DNA of 64,000 nt from Vibrio coralliilyticus (GTDB taxonomy: Bacteria; Pseudomonadota; Gammaproteobacteria; Enterobacterales; Vibrionaceae): the NCBI RefSeq assembly GCF_024449095.1, contig NZ_CP024627.1:2356001-2420000 (forward strand). The letters run 5' to 3'. Below, one piece after another: positions 35,652 through 45,364 of the stretch (the first letter of the stretch is position 1; each line of letters starts with the position of its first letter). The notes beneath the pieces were generated by a model. That model had not been told where the DNA came from. It did no database searches and worked only from the letters and a program-made list of their open reading frames with translations. Made by a program: the position numbers and the translations under genes.

Positions 35652-36261
35652 AGCTCTCCAATATAAAATCAGCTAAATACTCAACCGCCAGAGCGATATT
35701 GCCCGCTTCAGTATGACCTGAGCTCTTTCTAGGTTTGAAACTATGATCGCCATCAGGGATAAATTTCACCTTGATGTCATCTGAGAGAGCGAAACCTTTA
35801 AACTCATCTTGCTTACCAAAAGTATCCCTCTCCCCTTGAAGGATTAAACATGGCTTATTGAGCGTCGCCAGATGCTCACCTTTGTACTTTTCTGGTTTAC
35901 CCGGTGGATGAAAAGGAAAGCCTAAACAGGCAATCGCTGCCACATTACCGTCTTCAGCAAGCAAGCTGGCCATGCGCCCGCCCATGGATTTCCCACCAAT
36001 AACAATTGGTACATCAGAAAACTTGGCAATCACAGCCTGATACGCTTCCAAAAGCTTAGGCGCTCGATCTGGCGGGCGGCGTTTACCATCTTCAGCACGT
36101 TTAACCATATATGGGAAGTTAAAACGAACAACTTGAATCCCTTTCTTCGCTAACCCTTTCGCTACCGCCGTCATAAAATCATGATCCATACCGGCTCCCG
36201 CACCGTGAGCAAAAATAAAAACAGGGTTGCCTTGCTCACCATCAATTAGGAAATCAGTCAT
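35638..36261 (-). CDS. Alpha/beta hydrolase (Tex30/KANL3-like)
   Basis: 207-residue hydrolase-fold protein. The oxyanion-side IFAHGAGAGMDHDFM is near residue 13, the nucleophile elbow is GGKSMGGRMAS with Ser near residue 95, and the likely catalytic His lies in GDHSFKPRKSSG. The ATG at 36261 is chosen because the fold starts there; the frame extended to 36402 would read back through gcvA. It overlaps the end of gcvA by 8 bases. Substrate unknown. Confidence 0.85.
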   Translation of the reverse strand: MTDFLIDGEQGNPVFIFAHGAGAGMDHDFMTAVAKGLAKKGIQVVRFNFPYMVKRAEDGKRRPPDRAPKLLEAYQAVIAKFSDVPIVIGGKSMGGRMASLLAEDGNVAAIACLGFPFHPPGKPEKYKGEHLATLNKPCLILQGERDTFGKQDEFKGFALSDDIKVKFIPDGDHSFKPRKSSGHTEAGNIALAVEYLADFILESYGEK

Positions 36262-37162
36262 CCAACAATTCCTCTTGCTCACTTTGTGCCTTGGCAAGCA
36301 TCCAGTCACGGAATGTGGCAATACGCCCCATATCCGCCTGCTTATCATGGCACACCACGTAAAAAGCATTCTTAGTGATGAGAACTTCATCAAATGGCGC
36401 AATCAATCGACCTGCTTCCATTTCTGGCTGAGCAAGTACATTGTTACCTAACGCGACTCCCTGTCCGTGTGCCGCTGCTTGTAACACCATCGTCGAGTGG
36501 CTGAATATAGGCCCGTGATTGACGTTAATCCCTTCAATACCGTGTTCTTTCGCAAACTGCTTCCAGTCTTTTCGCGAAGTATCGTGAAGTAACGTATGTT
36601 GCTTAAGATCACTTAGAGTTTCTAATGGTTTATTGCTCAGTAATAAAGATGGCGAGCAGAGTGGAATAAGAAATTCCTGATAGAGTTTATCTGCACGTAG
36701 ACCCGGCCAATTTCCTCGACCATAGTAAATTGCCACATCCACATCGTCAGTCAATGAGCCTTCATCCATATCCACCGCTTTGATACGCACATCAATGTCA
36801 GGTTCCTGCTGATTGAAGTCCGCCAAGCGTGGAACTAGCCATTGAATCGCAAAGCTTGGCGGCAGACTGATGGTCAACGCCCCTTTCTCGCTGCGCTCCA
36901 ATACTTTGTCTGTCGCTTCAGCAAGAGAGGTGAAAATATCTTTAATGTCCAAAAAGTAGCTCTGGCCTTCCTCAGTCAGCAGCAGAGAACGGTTACGTCG
37001 CCTGAAGAGTTTCAAGCCAAGAAACTCCTCTAACGCCTTGATTTGATGGCTAACTGCAGCCTGAGTCACAAATAACTCCTCAGCTGCTCTAGTAAAACTC
37101 AAATGACGCGCTGCGGCTTCAAACACTTTCAGAGAGTTCAAAGGTGGCAATCTTCTAGACAT
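36254..37162 (-). CDS. gcvA: LysR-type regulator GcvA
   Basis: Transcription factor for the glycine cleavage system and for the small RNA GcvB; 302 residues. The N-terminal winged helix spans FEAAARHLSFTRAAEELFVT and QAAVSHQIKALEEFLGLKLF; the rest is the LysR effector domain. Assignment to GcvA rather than another LysR protein rests on the N-terminus MSRRLPPLNSLKVFEAAARH and on the divergent GcvB gene, as in E. coli. Confidence 0.94.
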   Translation of the reverse strand: MSRRLPPLNSLKVFEAAARHLSFTRAAEELFVTQAAVSHQIKALEEFLGLKLFRRRNRSLLLTEEGQSYFLDIKDIFTSLAEATDKVLERSEKGALTISLPPSFAIQWLVPRLADFNQQEPDIDVRIKAVDMDEGSLTDDVDVAIYYGRGNWPGLRADKLYQEFLIPLCSPSLLLSNKPLETLSDLKQHTLLHDTSRKDWKQFAKEHGIEGINVNHGPIFSHSTMVLQAAAHGQGVALGNNVLAQPEMEAGRLIAPFDEVLITKNAFYVVCHDKQADMGRIATFRDWMLAKAQSEQEELLDD

Positions 37163-37219
37163 AGTGTCCTTCCATAAATTGGATTAGTTTTTTTAATCTG
37201 AAACATTATAAAATGTCCA

Positions 37220-37248
37220 TTGCCTGACGACCAGAGAAATTCTATATT
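37220..37248 (+). promoter_or_regulatory. GcvB promoter
   Basis: TTGCCT, a 17-bp spacer and TATATT. The transcription start would fall near 37255. ATTAG elements upstream resemble GcvA half-sites (CTAAT). Confidence 0.7.
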
Positions 37249-37255
37249 TCACCAC

Positions 37256-37457
37256 GCAGCAAGAGCCAGAACGGCTTGATTCTTTATCAGAATCAATTGG
37301 CATATTGTTGCGATGTTGTGTTTGCAAACTCGTATTTCGAGTTAGGTAGGTTTCTACCACGTTTCGCCTCTCTAGCTAGAGCGGAACACATACTTCCTGT
37401 ATTTATTTTGACCTGTCTGTCAAATTGTTTAGCACCGCCTTTTGGCGGTGTTTTTTT
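37256..37457 (+). ncRNA. gcvB: Small regulatory RNA GcvB
   Basis: Hfq-dependent sRNA that represses amino-acid and peptide transporter mRNAs, about 200 nt. Three parts match enteric GcvB: the G/U-rich seed TTGCGATGTTGTGTTTGCAA (R1 region, about 37309-37328), CTTCCTGTATTTATTTTGACC and CTGTCTGTC upstream of the terminator, and the terminator stem GCACCGCC / GGCGGTG followed by seven T. Position divergent from gcvA is the conserved one. The 5' end is inferred from the promoter. Confidence 0.92.
37432..37457 (+). terminator. GcvB terminator
   Basis: CACCGCC / GGCGGTG stem with four-base loop and a T7 run; the poly-U tail also serves Hfq binding. Confidence 0.9.
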
Positions 37458-37502
37458 ATCTGCTGAATTCAGAGAACATGTCAGATCATCATCGAGCCAT
37501 AC

Positions 37503-37540
37503 AAAAAAGCGCAAAACGAATTAACGGTTTGCGCTTTTTA
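37503..37540 (-). terminator. Terminator of thiI
   Basis: AAAAAGCGCAAA / TTTGCGCTTTTT stem with T-run on both strands, 19 bp after the thiI stop; it can also stop read-through from GcvB. Confidence 0.8.
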
Positions 37541-37558
37541 TGATGTTCTCTGCCTATT

Positions 37559-39007
37559 TTAAGGGCGATATACTTTAACGTTATTAAAGCCTTGCTCTTG
37601 CAGGTACAGCGCCTGTAATCGGCTCATCACACCACGATCACAATAGAGCAGATACGTTTTAGACTGATCTAAATCGCCAAACTGAGTACCTAGTTTGTAG
37701 AAAGGAATATGTTTGACATCCACACCTTCAATTTCAAGTGGATTGTCTTCCTCTTCTTCCGGGCTGCGGATATCCAATACGATCGCGTGCTGTTGAACAG
37801 CTTGAACCTGTTCAACTTCTGGCGCGGCTTGTTCAGACTCTTTGGCAATATCACGAATGTCCATCTGACGAGCATCACGCACCACTTGCTCTAAAATATC
37901 AAAGTCAAACTTCTCTTCCTCAGCATCCAACTTCGCTTTTACCGCTTTCACTGTCGGCTTCTTAGAAATAACACCACAATATTCCGGCATTGTTTTCGCA
38001 AAGTCTTCAGTACCAATATCTCGCGCAAGGTTGATGATATCTTCTTTATCCCAGTTAATCAGTGGACGCAGAATCAAAGTATCCGTCACATTATCAATAT
38101 GACGCAGGTTAGTTAGAGTCTGGCTTGAAACCTGACCTAAAGCTTCACCCGTCACCAATGCCTGAATGCCAAACTTCTCAGCTATCATCCCAGCAGCACG
38201 CATAAACATACGCTTGAGGATCACCCCCATCTGACCATCATCTACTTTCTCAAGAATTTCAGCCACAACCGGCTCAAAATCTACAGAAATGAAGCGTACT
38301 TTTGCTGATGATCCGTACTTATTCCACAAATAATGAGAAACCTGCTTAACACCAATCTCATGCGCAGGGCCGCCCAAGTTGAAGAAACAGTAATGAACTT
38401 TTGAACCACGTTTGATGTGCAGATAACTGGATACACCAGAGTCGAAGCCACCAGAAATCAGGCTCAATACATCCTCTTGTGTACCAAGAGGGAAGCCGCC
38501 AAGCCCTTTGTGACGTTTGATCACTTGGTTTAGCTTGTCATTTGCCACTTCCACTTTCACCTTTACATCTGGGTTGCGTAGTTTGACACTCGCTGTTTCA
38601 ATCGCTTGATTTAGGCCACCACCCACGTAACGTTCTAACTCGATCGACGTGAAATCATGCTTACCACGACGCTTTGCTCGCACGACAAAGGTTTTGCCTT
38701 CTAGGTTAGGGCGATTCAATTCAAGCACTTGCTCGAAGATATCGTGTAAATCTTTAAATTCTGACTGCTGCACTTCCAGCACATGATGAATGCCCGGTGT
38801 TTGAGTCAGCACTTCGACGGTTTCTTTGTAGTAAGTGTCTGATTCAGAAGTAACTTCAATATGGTCACGACGGTTAAACACAGCAACCGATTCGGTACGA
38901 CTCTGGATAATATTGCGAATGTTACACTCAAGAATCTTGGTGAAGCGTTTACGTACCGATTCACTTTTCACAAAAATTTCTGGATGGGGCTTGACGATAA
39001 ATTTCAT
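37559..39007 (-). CDS. thiI: tRNA 4-thiouridine / thiamine thiazole sulfurtransferase ThiI
   Basis: Transfers sulfur for 4-thiouridine at tRNA position 8 and for the thiazole of thiamine; 482 residues. Domains in order: ferredoxin-like and THUMP (about residues 60-165), PP-loop ATPase with [12 protein letters not shown] near residue 190, PEYCGVIS (disulfide Cys) near 344, and a C-terminal rhodanese domain whose active Cys is in [13 protein letters not shown]. Single-gene unit. Confidence 0.96.
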   Translation of the reverse strand: MKFIVKPHPEIFVKSESVRKRFTKILECNIRNIIQSRTESVAVFNRRDHIEVTSESDTYYKETVEVLTQTPGIHHVLEVQQSEFKDLHDIFEQVLELNRPNLEGKTFVVRAKRRGKHDFTSIELERYVGGGLNQAIETASVKLRNPDVKVKVEVANDKLNQVIKRHKGLGGFPLGTQEDVLSLISGGFDSGVSSYLHIKRGSKVHYCFFNLGGPAHEIGVKQVSHYLWNKYGSSAKVRFISVDFEPVVAEILEKVDDGQMGVILKRMFMRAAGMIAEKFGIQALVTGEALGQVSSQTLTNLRHIDNVTDTLILRPLINWDKEDIINLARDIGTEDFAKTMPEYCGVISKKPTVKAVKAKLDAEEEKFDFDILEQVVRDARQMDIRDIAKESEQAAPEVEQVQAVQQHAIVLDIRSPEEEEDNPLEIEGVDVKHIPFYKLGTQFGDLDQSKTYLLYCDRGVMSRLQALYLQEQGFNNVKVYRP

Positions 39008-39121
39008 AAGTCACTTCACAAGTTAACAGTTTCGCAGATTGGAGCTATTCCAGATGGCTTCGTACTTTTCGACGAGCTCTGCAGTCTAAGGGCGCAAGAT
39101 TATACATGAATGAAAGACCAT

Positions 39122-39151
39122 AAAAAAGGCGAGCATTTTGCTCGCCTTTTT
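39122..39151 (-). terminator. Terminator of pomAB
   Basis: AAAAAGGCGAGCA / TGCTCGCCTTTTT stem just before the pomB stop region; T-run on both strands. Confidence 0.88.
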
Positions 39152-39153
39152 CA

Positions 39154-40104
39154 TTAGTTAGCATTGGGTAGAGACGGTACTTCATCACTATAGAGAGGTT
39201 CACCCTGCATAATACTGATTTCAACGCGTCTATTGCGCGAACGCTGAGCTTCGGTAATGTTCGGTCCTAACGGCTGGGTATCCGCCATTCCACGTACTTG
39301 TAGGCGTTGATGAGAGAACCCACGCACCTTTTCCATCTCTTGTGCTACGGACACCGCACGCTGAGCCGATAAGTCCCAATTGGAGCGGTAAAGTTCAGAA
39401 TCAATTCTCTGGTTATCTGTGTGGCCTGAGACTCTCACGATGCCCGGAATATCCTTCACTAGATCAGCGATCTGACGAACCAGAGGACGGAACTTAGGCT
39501 GTAAAAAGGCTGAGCCTTCTGGAAATGCTCCTTTCTCACGAATACGAATATCGATCTGCTGCCCCAAATTCTCAACTTCAATCGCACCTTGCTCGATCTC
39601 TCGCTCCAAGGCTTTCTTAATGCTCTCCATTAAGGTTTCGAGCTCTTCAGACATCTCAGCAGATTGCTGCTGCTCACGATCGGACTCTGAGTTCTGATTA
39701 TCTTGGGTAGACGTATCCGGCGATTTACCACCCGTTTGCTTGCCTTTGTCTCGCTGCGTACCACCAGCACGGTCTGATTCCCCTTCGTGAAACTCTAACG
39801 TCTGCTGTGTGATATCAATGGTTTGCTGCATGATGACATCTATCGGCGTAGGCTCAGGGCGCCCGGGTCTAAATTCCTGAGCAATGATACTGGTCCCTTT
39901 AGGAATATCCTTGACTTCCAATCGGTTCTGGACACCAAAGGCGAACTTCATTGAACCCGCAATCTGCTTGAACTTCAGTACGTCCATCTCAGAAAACGAC
40001 AACAGAAGTACGAAGAAGCACATCAACAGTGACATTAAGTCAGCAAATGTTCCCATCCATAACGGTAAGCCGGGGGGCGGGCATTTTGGTTCTTCTTCAT
40101 CCAT
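39154..40104 (-). CDS. pomB: Na+-driven flagellar stator protein PomB
   Basis: Stator B subunit of the polar flagellar motor, 316 residues. A single N-terminal membrane helix contains the ion-binding Asp in TFADLMSLLMCFFVLLLSF (residue 22, equivalent to Asp24 of V. alginolyticus). The C-terminal OmpA/MotB domain has VSGHTDNQRIDSELYRSNWD and RNRRVEI for peptidoglycan anchoring. A charged Gln/Glu-rich linker between them is long. It follows pomA by 10 bp; no MotX/MotY gene is here. Confidence 0.95.
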   Translation of the reverse strand: MDEEEPKCPPPGLPLWMGTFADLMSLLMCFFVLLLSFSEMDVLKFKQIAGSMKFAFGVQNRLEVKDIPKGTSIIAQEFRPGRPEPTPIDVIMQQTIDITQQTLEFHEGESDRAGGTQRDKGKQTGGKSPDTSTQDNQNSESDREQQQSAEMSEELETLMESIKKALEREIEQGAIEVENLGQQIDIRIREKGAFPEGSAFLQPKFRPLVRQIADLVKDIPGIVRVSGHTDNQRIDSELYRSNWDLSAQRAVSVAQEMEKVRGFSHQRLQVRGMADTQPLGPNITEAQRSRNRRVEISIMQGEPLYSDEVPSLPNAN

Positions 40105-40114
40105 ACCTGCGACC

Positions 40115-40879
40115 TTACTCGTTATCTACGTCAAGAGCGCGCTTACCTTCATTGAGGTAGTTCTTCAGATAGCTGTCGATAACGCGTGGGTTTTGCCCAT
40201 CCTGAATAGCCAGTACACCATCCATGATTAAGCGGCGATTGAGTTTTTCTTGATCACGGCGCAGTGACAATTTATCTGCGATCGGAAAAAACACCATGTT
40301 AGATAAGATCGCACCGTAGAGCGTCGTCAAAAGTGCGACGGCCATTGCTGGGCCGATGGCTTTCGGGTCATCCATATTCGACAACATGGCAACTAGGCCA
40401 ACCAATGTCCCTATCATGCCCATAGCAGGAGCAACGTCACCAAACGCACGGAAAACACTCGCGCCAAAGTCATGGCGCTCATCCGTCAGGACAATATCTT
40501 TCTGTAGTGCTGCACGTACAACATCGGCATCGTGACCGTCGACCAACAAGTCAATGCCTTTCTGCATGAAGTTATTGGTAATTTCCATTTCTTCAAGTGC
40601 CAGAAACCCACCTTTACGTGCCGCATCTGCCATTTCGACCACTTTAGCAATCAGATCTTCCGGTTCATCGACTTTAAACATGAAAGCTTTGCCCGCAATC
40701 TTAGCCGCACCGAAAAACTGCCCCATAGTAAATTTCATTAGGACAACAAAGGTTGAGCCGCCAACGACGATAAGAATGGAGGTCACATCGATGAACATCA
40801 TTATGCTTCCGCCCAAAATCATCGCCATGATGACAAAAGCAAAGCCGCCAATGAGCCCTATTAGCGTTGCTAAATCCAC
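40115..40879 (-). CDS. pomA: Na+-driven flagellar stator protein PomA
   Basis: Stator A subunit, 254 residues, four membrane segments. The first begins LATLIGLIGGFAFVIMAMIL; the conserved FGDVAPAMGMIGTLVGLVAM segment near residue 148 forms TM3. Together with PomB it conducts Na+ and generates torque. The gene pair is placed away from the flg cluster but may share sigma-28 control. Confidence 0.95.
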   Translation of the reverse strand: MDLATLIGLIGGFAFVIMAMILGGSIMMFIDVTSILIVVGGSTFVVLMKFTMGQFFGAAKIAGKAFMFKVDEPEDLIAKVVEMADAARKGGFLALEEMEITNNFMQKGIDLLVDGHDADVVRAALQKDIVLTDERHDFGASVFRAFGDVAPAMGMIGTLVGLVAMLSNMDDPKAIGPAMAVALLTTLYGAILSNMVFFPIADKLSLRRDQEKLNRRLIMDGVLAIQDGQNPRVIDSYLKNYLNEGKRALDVDNE

Positions 40880-40919
40880 AAAGCACTCCTCATGCTATCT
40901 TTTAAGCTTCTGGTAAATT

Positions 40920-40945
40920 ATATCGGCAACACCTTCAGATCTTTA
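40920..40945 (-). promoter_or_regulatory. Possible sigma-28 promoter of pomAB
   Basis: On the minus strand CTAAAG is followed after 13 bases by GCCGATAT. Both elements are strong, but the spacer is one base shorter than at flaC and flgM. Confidence 0.5.
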
Positions 40946-41141
40946 GTGTTTTATTGGTATCGCACTCACACAAATATAGATGTTATGACGACAGAGTAAA
41001 CTAGACTAAAGCCATGACGTGACCTCGAAAGAGAATATTGACCGCGCGAGCTCGATTTTTCTGTCAATTTTCCTCGGTTAAATTTGACCATCATTACCTG
41101 CTAAGGTAACTTTCGTGCATCTTTTCAAATGTAGAAATATT

Positions 41142-41384
41142 ATGGCGAGCAAGAAACCTGAAAACATGTCCTTTGAGGCAGCAATTGAAGAACTCGATTC
41201 CATTGTTGAACACCTTGAAAACGGTGATCTGGCTCTTGATGACGCACTAAAAAAGTTTGAACGCGGCATCGCACTCGCCCGAGAAGGCCAGAGTAAGCTG
41301 CACGACGCTGAGCAGCGTGTCAGCATTTTGCTTCAAAATGATGACGAAACTCCACTGTCCGAGTTCACGTCTCAGCCAGAATAA
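41142..41384 (+). CDS. xseB: Exodeoxyribonuclease VII small subunit
   Basis: Small subunit of Exo VII, 80 residues, the same length as in E. coli. The family motif SFEAAIEELDSIVEHLENGD and LDDALKKFERGIALAREGQ are clear. The ATG at 41142 is preferred over an upstream GTG-type start at 41115 because of family length. First gene of xseB-ispA-dxs; the large subunit gene is elsewhere. Confidence 0.95.
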   Translation: MASKKPENMSFEAAIEELDSIVEHLENGDLALDDALKKFERGIALAREGQSKLHDAEQRVSILLQNDDETPLSEFTSQPE

Positions 41385-41406
41385 TTATCACAGAAGAATC
41401 GCTCCT

Positions 41407-42291
41407 ATGCTTGAGGCGTTAACCTCTCTACAACAAAGAAATAATCAGCAATTAGAGCGCTGGCTGAACCACCTTCCTCATCAGGAACAGCCTCTGATTG
41501 AAGCTATGCGTTATGGCCTGTTACTAGGTGGTAAACGCGCGCGCCCTTTCCTTGTTTACATCACAGGCCAAATGCTGGGTTGTAAACTGGAAGAGCTCGA
41601 TACACCAGCTTCCGCGATTGAGTGCATTCATGCTTATTCACTCATTCATGATGATCTGCCAGCGATGGATGATGATGAATTGCGTCGCGGCCAACCCACC
41701 TGTCACATAAAATTTGACGAAGCAACGGCCATCCTGACGGGAGATGCGCTACAAACGATGGCATTTACCATTCTCGCAGATGGCAAATTGAACCCTGAAG
41801 CTGAAACTAACCGTATCAAAATGATAAAAGCACTGGCGGAAGCTTCCGGTGCAAACGGTATGTGCCTTGGCCAAGCGTTGGATTTAGCTGCTGAGGGGCA
41901 AAAAGTGTCATTGTCGGATCTGGAAACGATTCATCGCAACAAAACAGGGGCGCTAATGAAGTGTGCTATCAGGCTCGGGGCACTAGCCGCAGGCCCAAAA
42001 GGGAGCGATATATTACCCCAGCTTGATATTTATGCTGATGCCATTGGCCTAGCGTTTCAGGTTCAAGACGACATTTTAGATATTATCAGTGATACAGAAA
42101 CCTTAGGTAAACCTCAGGGCTCTGATCAGGAATTAGATAAAAGCACCTACCCAGCTCTGCTAGGATTAGAAGGTGCTATTAACAAAGCTCACACTCTGTT
42201 AACGGAAGCTCTTCAAGCTTTAGAAGCTATCCCATACAATACAGAATTACTCGAAGAGTTCGCCCGATACGTCATCGAGCGCAAGAACTAA
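41407..42291 (+). CDS. ispA: Farnesyl diphosphate synthase IspA
   Basis: Makes geranyl and farnesyl diphosphate from IPP and DMAPP; 294 residues. First Asp-rich motif in [15 protein letters not shown] (near residue 82), second in [12 protein letters not shown] (near residue 220). The start at 41407 is chosen since it leaves the usual N-terminus [19 protein letters not shown]; the longer frame overlaps xseB. It lies 22 bp after xseB and 19 bp before dxs. Confidence 0.96.
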   Translation: MLEALTSLQQRNNQQLERWLNHLPHQEQPLIEAMRYGLLLGGKRARPFLVYITGQMLGCKLEELDTPASAIECIHAYSLIHDDLPAMDDDELRRGQPTCHIKFDEATAILTGDALQTMAFTILADGKLNPEAETNRIKMIKALAEASGANGMCLGQALDLAAEGQKVSLSDLETIHRNKTGALMKCAIRLGALAAGPKGSDILPQLDIYADAIGLAFQVQDDILDIISDTETLGKPQGSDQELDKSTYPALLGLEGAINKAHTLLTEALQALEAIPYNTELLEEFARYVIERKN

Positions 42292-42310
42292 ACTAAAAGC
42301 GCGCATTTAT

Positions 42311-44176
42311 ATGACTCTTGATATTTCAAAATATCCAACACTGGCTCTGGCAAATACCCCAGACGAATTGCGTAGTCTTCCTAAAGAAGCACTACCTAAG
42401 CTATGTGACGAATTACGTACTTATCTGTTGAACTCGGTTAGCCAGTCTAGTGGCCACCTAGCATCAGGTTTAGGCACAGTGGAACTCACTGTGGCGCTTC
42501 ACTATGTCTACAACACCCCTTTTGACCAACTAGTCTGGGATGTCGGCCACCAAGCGTACCCACATAAAATTTTGACTGGCCGCCGTGACCAACTGCCTAC
42601 TATTCGTCAGAAAGACGGACTTCACCCTTTCCCTTGGCGAGAAGAGAGCGAGTACGACACGCTGTCTGTCGGGCATTCTTCAACATCGATCAGTGCTGCG
42701 CTCGGCATGGCGATAAGCGCAGAGAAAGAAGGTGAGAACCGCAAGATTGTCAGCGTCATTGGTGACGGTGCAATCACTGCTGGCATGGCGTTTGAGGCGA
42801 TGAACCATGCTGGCGATGTACACTCAGATATGCTGGTAGTGCTGAACGATAACGAGATGTCCATCTCAGAGAACGTCGGCGCCCTGAACAATCATTTAGC
42901 TCAGGTCCTTTCCGGCAGCCTCTACACTTCAATTCGTGAGGGGGGCAAGAAAGTTTTATCTGGCGTTCCTCCGATTAAAGAGCTGGTTCGTCGTACAGAA
43001 GAGCACCTTAAAGGCATGGTAGTGCCAGGCACTTTGTTTGAGGAGCTTGGTTTTAACTACATTGGCCCAGTCGACGGTCACGATGTCAATGAGCTTGTTA
43101 AAACGCTGAAAAATATGCGTGAGCTAAAAGGCCCACAATTCCTTCATATTATGACCAAAAAGGGCAAAGGCTACGAGCCTGCAGAGAAAGATCCTATTGG
43201 TTATCACGGTGTGCCGAAATTCGATCCCGCTCATACCTCTCTCCCAAAAAGTAACGGAAGCAAGCCAACATTCTCCAAAGTTTTTGGTGATTTCTTGTGT
43301 GATATGGCGGCTCAGGATCCTAAGTTAATGGCCATTACACCAGCCATGCGTGAAGGCTCGGGTATGGTTCGCTTTTCTAAGGAGTATCCGCAGCAGTACT
43401 TCGATGTGGCAATCGCTGAGCAACATGCCGTAACACTGGCGACTGGAATGGCAATTGCCGGTAACCATCCGATTGTCGCAATTTATTCCACTTTCCTACA
43501 GCGTGGCTATGATCAGCTTATTCATGACGTCGCGATAATGAACCTACCTGTGATGTTTGCTATAGATCGTGCAGGATTAGTGGGAGCCGATGGTCAAACC
43601 CATCAAGGGGCGTTCGACCTGAGCTTTATGCGCTGTATACCAAACATGGTTATTATGGCACCTAGCGACGAAAATGAATGCCGCCAAATGCTCTATACCG
43701 GCCACAAGCACACTGGGCCAAGTGCTGTACGTTACCCTCGTGGAAGCGGTATGGGAACAGAAATTGAGCAAGATTTTACTGCATTAGTAATAGGTAAAGG
43801 CCGAGTCGTCCGTAAAGGTGAAAAGGTGGTGATTCTTAACTTCGGTACTTTCTTAGGTAATGCTCTCGAAGCGGCAGAAAAACTTAATGCTACTGTCGCG
43901 GACATGCGCTTTGTCAAACCGCTAGATGAAGAACTCCTCAAACAACTCGTCAAAGAGCATGATGTCATTGTCACACTAGAAGAGAATGCCATTGCAGGTG
44001 GTGCTGGCGCAGGTGTCATTGAATTTATGATGCAAGAGAAATTGCTCAAACCAGTGTTGAATCTAGGCCTGCCAGATAAATTCATTGCTCAGGGTACGCA
44101 AGACGAGCTGCATGAAGAATTAGGATTGGATGCGCAAGGTATCGAGCAATCCATTCGCAGCTATATGAGTAAATAG
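42311..44176 (+). CDS. dxs: 1-deoxy-D-xylulose-5-phosphate synthase
   Basis: TPP enzyme that joins pyruvate and glyceraldehyde 3-phosphate to start the MEP isoprenoid pathway; 621 residues. TPP motif [15 protein letters not shown] is near residue 150; HGVPKFDP, the catalytic region [13 protein letters not shown] near residue 370, and a C-terminal transketolase domain follow. Supplies precursors for IspA encoded upstream. End of the operon. Confidence 0.97.
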   Translation: MTLDISKYPTLALANTPDELRSLPKEALPKLCDELRTYLLNSVSQSSGHLASGLGTVELTVALHYVYNTPFDQLVWDVGHQAYPHKILTGRRDQLPTIRQKDGLHPFPWREESEYDTLSVGHSSTSISAALGMAISAEKEGENRKIVSVIGDGAITAGMAFEAMNHAGDVHSDMLVVLNDNEMSISENVGALNNHLAQVLSGSLYTSIREGGKKVLSGVPPIKELVRRTEEHLKGMVVPGTLFEELGFNYIGPVDGHDVNELVKTLKNMRELKGPQFLHIMTKKGKGYEPAEKDPIGYHGVPKFDPAHTSLPKSNGSKPTFSKVFGDFLCDMAAQDPKLMAITPAMREGSGMVRFSKEYPQQYFDVAIAEQHAVTLATGMAIAGNHPIVAIYSTFLQRGYDQLIHDVAIMNLPVMFAIDRAGLVGADGQTHQGAFDLSFMRCIPNMVIMAPSDENECRQMLYTGHKHTGPSAVRYPRGSGMGTEIEQDFTALVIGKGRVVRKGEKVVILNFGTFLGNALEAAEKLNATVADMRFVKPLDEELLKQLVKEHDVIVTLEENAIAGGAGAGVIEFMMQEKLLKPVLNLGLPDKFIAQGTQDELHEELGLDAQGIEQSIRSYMSK

Positions 44177-44215
44177 CGTTCCTTTACATTCATTAATGTG
44201 CATTTTACTACTCAC

Positions 44216-44247
44216 AAAAGGCCCTCAATCAAATTGAGGGCCTTTTT
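44216..44247. terminator. Bidirectional terminator dxs / truC
   Basis: AAAAGGCCCTCAAT / ATTGAGGGCCTTTTT stem with three-base loop between convergent dxs and truC. Confidence 0.9.
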
Positions 44248-44252
44248 CAATT

Positions 44253-44975
44253 CTAATCCGGCATCTGCCAAGCAAATTCATCACAAATATTCTGCCATGT
44301 ATCATCAACCTTGGCGTTTATAAGGACTGTCTGATGAGTAAACGGATGCACAAACTCAAGGTTTGATGCATGCAGAAGCAAACGATGGGATTTATACACT
44401 TCTCTAAACAGCTTATTGTGTTTACCATCACCATGAGTCGTATCACCAACGATAGGATGGCGAAGATGGGCCATATGGCGTCTGAGCTGATGCTTACGCC
44501 CTGTTAGTGGCTTTAATTCCATCAAACAGTAGCGAGTCGTGGGAAACTTTCCTGCAGAGTAAGGGATCTCTGTTTTAGCCAATGGATGATAATCGGTGAT
44601 CGCCTCCTGGGCTTCCTTATCTTGGCTGGCATGCTTATCGGCTATCTTATCCAGCTCAACTTTTAAGGCATAATCTAATCGTCCCGCCTCTTCAATCCAA
44701 CCGCGCACAACGGCGTGATAGGTCTTGACCATTTCGTGGTTGGCAAACATAGGCATCACTTGCGATGCCACTTCACTCGACAGAGCAAACATCAGCACAC
44801 CAGAGGTAGGCCGATCAAGTCGATGCAGTGGAAAAACATGCTGACCAATTTGATCACGCAGTGTCTGCATCACAAACTGAGTTTCGTGTTTATCTAACCA
44901 ACTGCGGTGAACCAACATCCCGGCGGGTTTGTTGACAGCAACAAAGTACTCATCTCTAAAAACAATGTCCAACAT
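44253..44975 (-). CDS. truC: tRNA pseudouridine(65) synthase TruC
   Basis: RluA-family pseudouridine synthase of 240 residues, no S4 domain. The catalytic Asp is in PLHRLDRPTSGVLMF (near residue 53). RKHQLRRHMAHLRHPIVGD is the conserved C-terminal motif. ATG at 44975 is chosen because TGATG overlaps the yqcC stop, a translational coupling signal; a TTG nine bases upstream is the alternative. Confidence 0.93.
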   Translation of the reverse strand: MLDIVFRDEYFVAVNKPAGMLVHRSWLDKHETQFVMQTLRDQIGQHVFPLHRLDRPTSGVLMFALSSEVASQVMPMFANHEMVKTYHAVVRGWIEEAGRLDYALKVELDKIADKHASQDKEAQEAITDYHPLAKTEIPYSAGKFPTTRYCLMELKPLTGRKHQLRRHMAHLRHPIVGDTTHGDGKHNKLFREVYKSHRLLLHASNLEFVHPFTHQTVLINAKVDDTWQNICDEFAWQMPD

Positions 44976-45289
44976 CAAGCACAAACCTCATCGATCGTTC
45001 TGAGTAAAGCAAGCAAAGGGGTATATTCTCTTCTTCCTTTCCAAGACTCTTCAAAATAAGGAGCGATAGCAAATCCCTGAGGTAACGGCACTCCCTCTTT
45101 AATCAAAACCGTCATTTTGGGTAAAAATATCCACTGTAACCATTGCTCGGGTTTTAATGTATCTACCGCAAAGGGCTGCGTGCTTTGTAGCGCCTTAGTA
45201 TCCGGCATTTGGGTTTGCCACAATGTGAGTTCTTGCATCAGAGTAGGTAACTGCTCCAAAAGTGGCACTAATTGCTGTTCTTTGGTCAT
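44975..45289 (-). CDS. yqcC: YqcC-family protein
   Basis: 104-residue protein matching YqcC: EQWLQWIFLPKMTVLI and SWKGRREYTPLLALLRTID. Function unknown. It overlaps truC by one base as in E. coli. The ATG at 45289 is chosen on family length; the longer frame to 45331 has no support. No good Shine-Dalgarno sequence precedes it. Confidence 0.82.
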   Translation of the reverse strand: MTKEQQLVPLLEQLPTLMQELTLWQTQMPDTKALQSTQPFAVDTLKPEQWLQWIFLPKMTVLIKEGVPLPQGFAIAPYFEESWKGRREYTPLLALLRTIDEVCA

Positions 45290-45364
45290 AAAACTAGAGG
45301 AAAACCTTGAAATTGGGCTTAAGGGTACCATCTATAGAGGAAAGAAAGTTAGGACTATTCTGTC

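Noticed and set aside
37276..37524. Reading frames on both strands between gcvA and thiI
   Set aside because: They coincide with the GcvB small RNA and its terminator.
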